Origin: Companilactobacillus jidongensis
Lineage (GTDB): Bacteria > Bacillota > Bacilli > Lactobacillales > Lactobacillaceae
Length of the DNA: 64,000 nucleotides
Direction of reading: 5' to 3'
Assembly (NCBI RefSeq): GCF_003946575.1
Contig: NZ_RHOP01000005.1
Coordinates: 143,489 to 207,488 of the forward strand
Shown here: positions 59,950 through 64,000 of the stretch, piece by piece
Numbering within the stretch: position 1 is the first letter of the stretch
Layout: every line of letters starts with the position of its first letter
Notes under the pieces: model-generated
The model's input: only the letters and a program-made list of their open reading frames with translations
The model's database searches: none
What the model was told of the DNA's origin: nothing
Made by a program: the position numbers and the translations under genes

Positions 59950-61236
59950 ATGAAAGATAAGAAAGATTTAAGGGGTAGCAAAGATTATATGGTTATTGGC
60001 GCTGCGGTTGTTGGTATTATTACAGCGGTAATATTTTTTGTGATGCTCTCGCGTGGAGTGGTCAATGCAGTTGTTACTTCTAAAATATCTAGTCAATATC
60101 AGGACAAAGAGTTAGAAGTCTTGAAGACTGATCTTGATTATCATTCGTTGGATGCTATCGGCAAGTTGATCGATGTGTCCGATGGATATGTAGTTACTTC
60201 CGATAATGTCAAAAAATACCATGAGCTCGAACAATACGTCAATGCTAGAAAGCAGCGCTCAGCTGAGATAAATAGTCTCTATGACGGTAAGAGTGATTAT
60301 CGTGATGATGTGAATGACGATAAGATCAACAAGTTAGATAAGAATTTGCTCAAAGAAAAGAATCAAGATGTTTATCAAAAACTACGCAACAAACTGGATA
60401 CGATTCAAATCTGGTATGAACAGACCCGTGATGCTGATAAGTATATTTCCAAAGTCTGGGATGCTTTTAATGAAGATAATGCTAGTTTGAGTTTTAAGAA
60501 GGTCTCGATGTCTAGTACTTATTATAAGCTGATCAAGAATAAAACTGTCAAGAAACAATGGTCTGATGCTGTTAAAAAAATGCGTGATTACTATAGTAGT
60601 CATCAAGGTGAGAGTACACAAGTCGAGGCTGCTAAGCAAGAATTAGAGGAGTTGCGTAACTCACCATTAACGGAGAAATATACACCAGCGCAAGTTGATA
60701 TCGTTTCTAGTTTGGACTTCTCCAGTGATGCTGAAGATGCTTTGACAGCTGCTGGATTAACTGGCAAGTATGTCTTGTACTATGATTCAAGTTCGAATAA
60801 TCTTGCTTTGATGACAAAAGTCGGCGGCAAGTATGTAGCTCAAGATGGTTATATCAGTGTTTCGAGCTCACAAGTAAGTAAAGGTAAGTATACTATCAAG
60901 CGATTAGTTTCAGCTGGTTCATCAGATGCTATTATCACTGACAGTAGCAATAGCAGCTTCGGTCAATACGTGACTGGTGCGACAACCGATTCCCTATCGG
61001 ACTTGGATGTTACTGATGCGGATAATACAACAGCTGACTTCAATTCAGCGACACCAGTCTTCTGGTTCAAGAACAATAGTGCATTGACGAATTCAATTTA
61101 CTTCAGTAGTAGCAGTACGATCGGGTTTATCTATGCCGGTGGCTCGAGTTACAACAATGGTATGCAGATCAGTTCATCTGATTTATCGAGCTTGAAGTCT
61201 GAAGTTTCAACAGGTATCACATTCTATGTTAATTAG
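59950..61236 (+). CDS. Anchored extracellular protein, possible degenerate L,D-transpeptidase fold
   Basis: 428 residues. A membrane helix (about 18-38) is followed by a charged helical stalk (about 45-230) and a Ser-rich beta domain (about 265-428). The latter contains KYVLYYDSSSNNLALMTKV, SKGKYTIKRL, TPVFWFKN and, near the end, NNGMQISSSDLSSLKSEVSTG. The order resembles YkuD L,D-transpeptidases, with NNGM where SHGC is expected, so the catalytic His and Cys would be missing. This is a by-eye resemblance. GGAG precedes the ATG at 59950. It is eight bases ahead of the penicillin-binding protein gene, so the two form an operon. Confidence 0.7.
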   Translation: MKDKKDLRGSKDYMVIGAAVVGIITAVIFFVMLSRGVVNAVVTSKISSQYQDKELEVLKTDLDYHSLDAIGKLIDVSDGYVVTSDNVKKYHELEQYVNARKQRSAEINSLYDGKSDYRDDVNDDKINKLDKNLLKEKNQDVYQKLRNKLDTIQIWYEQTRDADKYISKVWDAFNEDNASLSFKKVSMSSTYYKLIKNKTVKKQWSDAVKKMRDYYSSHQGESTQVEAAKQELEELRNSPLTEKYTPAQVDIVSSLDFSSDAEDALTAAGLTGKYVLYYDSSSNNLALMTKVGGKYVAQDGYISVSSSQVSKGKYTIKRLVSAGSSDAIITDSSNSSFGQYVTGATTDSLSDLDVTDADNTTADFNSATPVFWFKNNSALTNSIYFSSSSTIGFIYAGGSSYNNGMQISSSDLSSLKSEVSTGITFYVN

Positions 61237-61244
61237 GGGTCATT

Positions 61245-63914
61245 ATGAGAGAAACAAATCTTAGAAGGAAACATGTTAAACGACATAGAAAATGGCCATG
61301 GGTCATCTTAGTTATTGTTGTCTTAATTTTGGTTGGAACTGGTTTATTCTGGGCCAAGTATGGTTACGACATCAAAAACAATATTGCTGATGGTTATTCA
61401 TATAGCCAAGGGCTGACAAAAGGCGACTTTAAGCCAAAAAACAGCACCGTTATATATGATCGTAACGGTAAGGTCATCAAGAAGTTGTCTCAATCAAGTT
61501 CTGATTATACACCGATAAATGAAATTAATTCGAAGATAACCAAAGGACTAGTAAAAGTAGAAGATCAGCGTTTTTACATTCACCACGGTGTCGATCCGTA
61601 TGCTATCCTGCGTTCGCTAGTAGCCAAAGTCATGCGCCGTCGAATTGAAGGTGGTTCGACGTTGACGCAACAACTAGTTAAAAATGTTGTCTTGAAGGAT
61701 CAGTCACAGACGTTCAATCGTAAATTAAAAGAAATGGTTATCGCCCAACAATTGGAGAAGAAGTTTACTAAGAAGCAGATTCTTGAATTCTATATTAACG
61801 ATGTCTATATGGGCCACGGTTCATACGGATTCAGTAGTGCGGCTAATTATTATTTCTCACAAAATCAAAGTGATTTATCAATTGATAAAATAGCCATGCT
61901 AGTCGGCATCCCTAACAACCCGATCTACTATGATCCAGTAAACTATCCGCAAAGATCATTGTTGCGCCGCAACATGGTTTTATCCATATTCTATAAGAAC
62001 GGTGTGATCAGTAAATCGACATACCATAACGCTAGGAAACGTCCATTAGGGATAAAAGTAAACGAACATAAGTATGATAATGATGTCTCTAACAATTATG
62101 CCTTGAGTTACGCCGTTTACAGCGCGACCGAAGAATTGATGAAGTCATCAGGCTTCACGATGAAATACAAATTCAATACGGATGCACAGCGAAAACAATA
62201 TAATACTGAATATCAACAAGCCTACGAACGTGCCCATGGTGAATTAATGGATGGTGGTTACAGTATTCATACGTCAATCGATATGGACATTCAAAATCAA
62301 ATCGAAAGTATCGTTGCTAAACAATATGCCGCCTATACTGGTAGGGATATTCACGGCAAGCTAGCACCACAAGTATCAAGTACCGTCATTGATAATAAGA
62401 CTGGGGATGTTCTGGCAATTGTTGGTGGACGTACGACTGACGGTGATCAGGTCAACCGAGCTATTATGGGTTATCGTCAACCTGGTTCAGCAGCTAAGCC
62501 TTTAACAGCCTACGCACCGGCTTTTGAACGTGGATATTTACCACAGAGCAGTGTGATTGACTCAGCCGTTAGTTCAGCGTCAGGTCATAGTATTACGAAC
62601 TGGTATGACGGCTATACTGGTAGGACAACGGTTCGTCATGCTTTGGAAAATTCGATCAATACGGTTGCATATAAATTAGCCTCTGAGGATACGAAACATA
62701 CTTACTATAATAATCTAACTAAAATGGAGTTTGCCAGGATCGCACCACAAGATAATAATCCAATTGTTGCGATTGGTGGATTTACTTATGGTGTCACAAC
62801 AACTGAAATGGCGTCAGGTTATAGTTCATTCTCGCGTAATGGACAATTTATCCATCCAAGTAATCTAACGAGTATCTATGACACTTCACATGAAAGATAT
62901 ATTTATCAGAACACACATTTGAAGAAAAAAATCTATACCACTGATGCTAGTTATATGATGCTCAATACCATGCAATCAGTTATTACTGATGGTCTAGGCA
63001 AGGCTGCAGCCCTAGATAACTACAGTCACACAGCTGGTAAGACAGGTACTACTGATGATACGAAGGATTCTTACTTCGTTGGTATGACCAAAGGGTTTAC
63101 GATTGCCAATTGGACTGGTAACGATGTATCTTCGTCATTAACTGCAACTGAGCAGTCACTACCGATGTCGACTTTTAAGGCTGAAGGTGAATATCTCGTC
63201 GATCAGTTGAAAGAAAAAGACACTGACTTCAAGAAACCAAGTACTGTCAAAGTAAGTGGTCAGAACTTAACAGTCGTTAAGAGTAATAAGCAACCAAGTA
63301 TTCAAGATGTGATTGATACTAACTTCAATAAGTTTAACAAGGATCAAGAATCGAAGAACGACAATCGTCTCTATAATATGGATTATCGAATCATCTACCA
63401 CTTGACTAAGAAAGAAGAGTTCAGTCGTGAGCATAAGGTTCAAAAAGCCATCGATAAATATAATGAAACGCCGATCAAGAAGCAGTCGCAGTATGATAAA
63501 AAACTTGATCAGATTCAGAAGATTCGTTATTTGAACGCTAATGTCAAACGACAAAGTGCTAAGATAAAATTCAATAATCAAATCTTGCAGTTACAAAAGG
63601 ATCTTAATATGAGCCAAGCAATGTTCCAATCTGAAAAGGACAACAAGAAGATCGCCGGTTATGATGCTCAAAAGGAAACTCTTGAAGAACAACGTGATAA
63701 AGAACGTAAGGATAAAGTATCTAAGCTGCAAACACAATATGATTCACAATTACAAAAGGTTAAAGATGCCTACAAAAATAATGATTCTGATAAGGAAGAC
63801 CAGAAGCAAAAGCTGATCGACATCATGAATGAAATTAGAAGTTATGGTGGTAGTGCACCGGATCTGAAGTTGAACGTTGATAGCAGTACATCAAGTAGTA
63901 GTACGAATAATTAA
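61245..63914 (+). CDS. Class A penicillin-binding protein (PBP1A family)
   Basis: 889 residues. A basic cytoplasmic start and one membrane helix (about 17-37) precede a GT51 glycosyltransferase domain (VEDQRFYIHHGVDPYA near 106, RIEGGSTLTQQLVKN near 135) and a transpeptidase domain with SxxK in GSAAKPLTAY near 415, SIN near 468 and KTGTTDDTKDS near 600. The last ~200 residues are a charged coiled coil ending in a Ser-rich tip, an unusual extension. It polymerises and crosslinks peptidoglycan outside the membrane. GGGGTC precedes the ATG. Confidence 0.93.
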   Translation: MRETNLRRKHVKRHRKWPWVILVIVVLILVGTGLFWAKYGYDIKNNIADGYSYSQGLTKGDFKPKNSTVIYDRNGKVIKKLSQSSSDYTPINEINSKITKGLVKVEDQRFYIHHGVDPYAILRSLVAKVMRRRIEGGSTLTQQLVKNVVLKDQSQTFNRKLKEMVIAQQLEKKFTKKQILEFYINDVYMGHGSYGFSSAANYYFSQNQSDLSIDKIAMLVGIPNNPIYYDPVNYPQRSLLRRNMVLSIFYKNGVISKSTYHNARKRPLGIKVNEHKYDNDVSNNYALSYAVYSATEELMKSSGFTMKYKFNTDAQRKQYNTEYQQAYERAHGELMDGGYSIHTSIDMDIQNQIESIVAKQYAAYTGRDIHGKLAPQVSSTVIDNKTGDVLAIVGGRTTDGDQVNRAIMGYRQPGSAAKPLTAYAPAFERGYLPQSSVIDSAVSSASGHSITNWYDGYTGRTTVRHALENSINTVAYKLASEDTKHTYYNNLTKMEFARIAPQDNNPIVAIGGFTYGVTTTEMASGYSSFSRNGQFIHPSNLTSIYDTSHERYIYQNTHLKKKIYTTDASYMMLNTMQSVITDGLGKAAALDNYSHTAGKTGTTDDTKDSYFVGMTKGFTIANWTGNDVSSSLTATEQSLPMSTFKAEGEYLVDQLKEKDTDFKKPSTVKVSGQNLTVVKSNKQPSIQDVIDTNFNKFNKDQESKNDNRLYNMDYRIIYHLTKKEEFSREHKVQKAIDKYNETPIKKQSQYDKKLDQIQKIRYLNANVKRQSAKIKFNNQILQLQKDLNMSQAMFQSEKDNKKIAGYDAQKETLEEQRDKERKDKVSKLQTQYDSQLQKVKDAYKNNDSDKEDQKQKLIDIMNEIRSYGGSAPDLKLNVDSSTSSSSTNN

Positions 63915-63919
63915 ACAAA

Positions 63920-64000
63920 AAAAGGCTCTTTGTCAAATAGTATTGATGAATAACTTTTAACCATAGGCATCCTCATTGAGGATGCCTATTTTCATGCACA
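63920..64000. mobile_element. Possible end of an ISL3-type insertion sequence
   Basis: GGCTCTTTGTCAAATAGT at about 63926, followed by TTGATGAATAACTTTTAA, resembles from memory the terminal sequences of ISL3-family elements in lactobacilli. Only 80 bp are visible and no transposase is seen, so this is tentative. Confidence 0.3.
63963..63994. terminator. Hairpin at the right edge, terminator-like
   Basis: A 13-bp stem ATAGGCATCCTCA/TGAGGATGCCTAT with a one-base centre and a short T4. It could end the penicillin-binding protein transcript or belong to a mobile element; see the segment just before it. Confidence 0.5.

Overview
The window is chromosomal DNA from a low-GC Gram-positive bacterium. 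It carries the replication origin in the firmicute order rpmH-dnaA-dnaN-yaaA-recF-gyrB-gyrA, with rnpA-yidC-mnmE-mnmG on the other side. A cytochrome bd operon, a type 2 NADH dehydrogenase, a Kup transporter, acetate kinase, extended AGGAGGTGATC-type ribosome sites and the protein sequences together point to Lactobacillaceae. My best guess is the Companilactobacillus (old L. alimentarius/farciminis) group; that is an inference from general resemblance, not a search.

Layout. (a) 1-4.8 kb: 5' part of a proC-like gene, a DUF975 membrane protein, a GNAT acetyltransferase, a MerR/TipAS regulator, a ThiD/PdxK-type kinase and a membrane protein with a very long Q/N-rich tail. (b) 4.9-13.2 kb: a respiration block of cydA-cydB-cydD-cydC, a small membrane protein, a polyprenyl diphosphate synthase and menA. 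With NDH-2 at 19.4 kb these encode NADH to quinone to O2 electron transfer; no other menaquinone or haem biosynthesis genes are visible. (c) 13.2-24.2 kb: ackA, a large coiled-coil protein of unknown function, a GT2 glycosyltransferase, a TetR regulator with a CPA2 antiporter, ndh, a DUF1003 protein, kup and a nicotinamidase. (d) 24.3-31.2 kb: a complete type II-A CRISPR-Cas locus, cas9-cas1-cas2-csn2 plus ten repeats and nine 30-bp spacers. Its tracrRNA gene lies on the opposite strand between cas9 and cas1 and has its own promoter and terminator. (e) 31.2-37.8 kb: accessory genes including an alpha/beta hydrolase lacking the nucleophile serine, nagB with a GntR-type operator, an APC permease, a Gfo/Idh/MocA gene flanked by identical 30-bp parS-like direct repeats, and a TetR gene followed by a frameshifted quinone reductase. 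(f) 37.8-57.5 kb: the origin region and DNA or ribosome genes, with a two-part oriC, a perfect parS between rpsF and ssb, gdpP, rplI and dnaB. (g) 57.6-64 kb: purA, two unrecognised membrane-anchored extracellular proteins (one resembling a dead L,D-transpeptidase), a class A penicillin-binding protein, and what may be the end of an insertion sequence at the right edge.

No entirely new system stands out with certainty. The points most worth a second look are the antisense tracrRNA with a very short CRISPR leader, the parS perfect and variant sites, a 14-bp palindrome shared by the cydA and tetR upstream regions, the possible SD-sequestering rpsF leader, and the putative L,D-transpeptidase pseudoenzyme beside the penicillin-binding protein.
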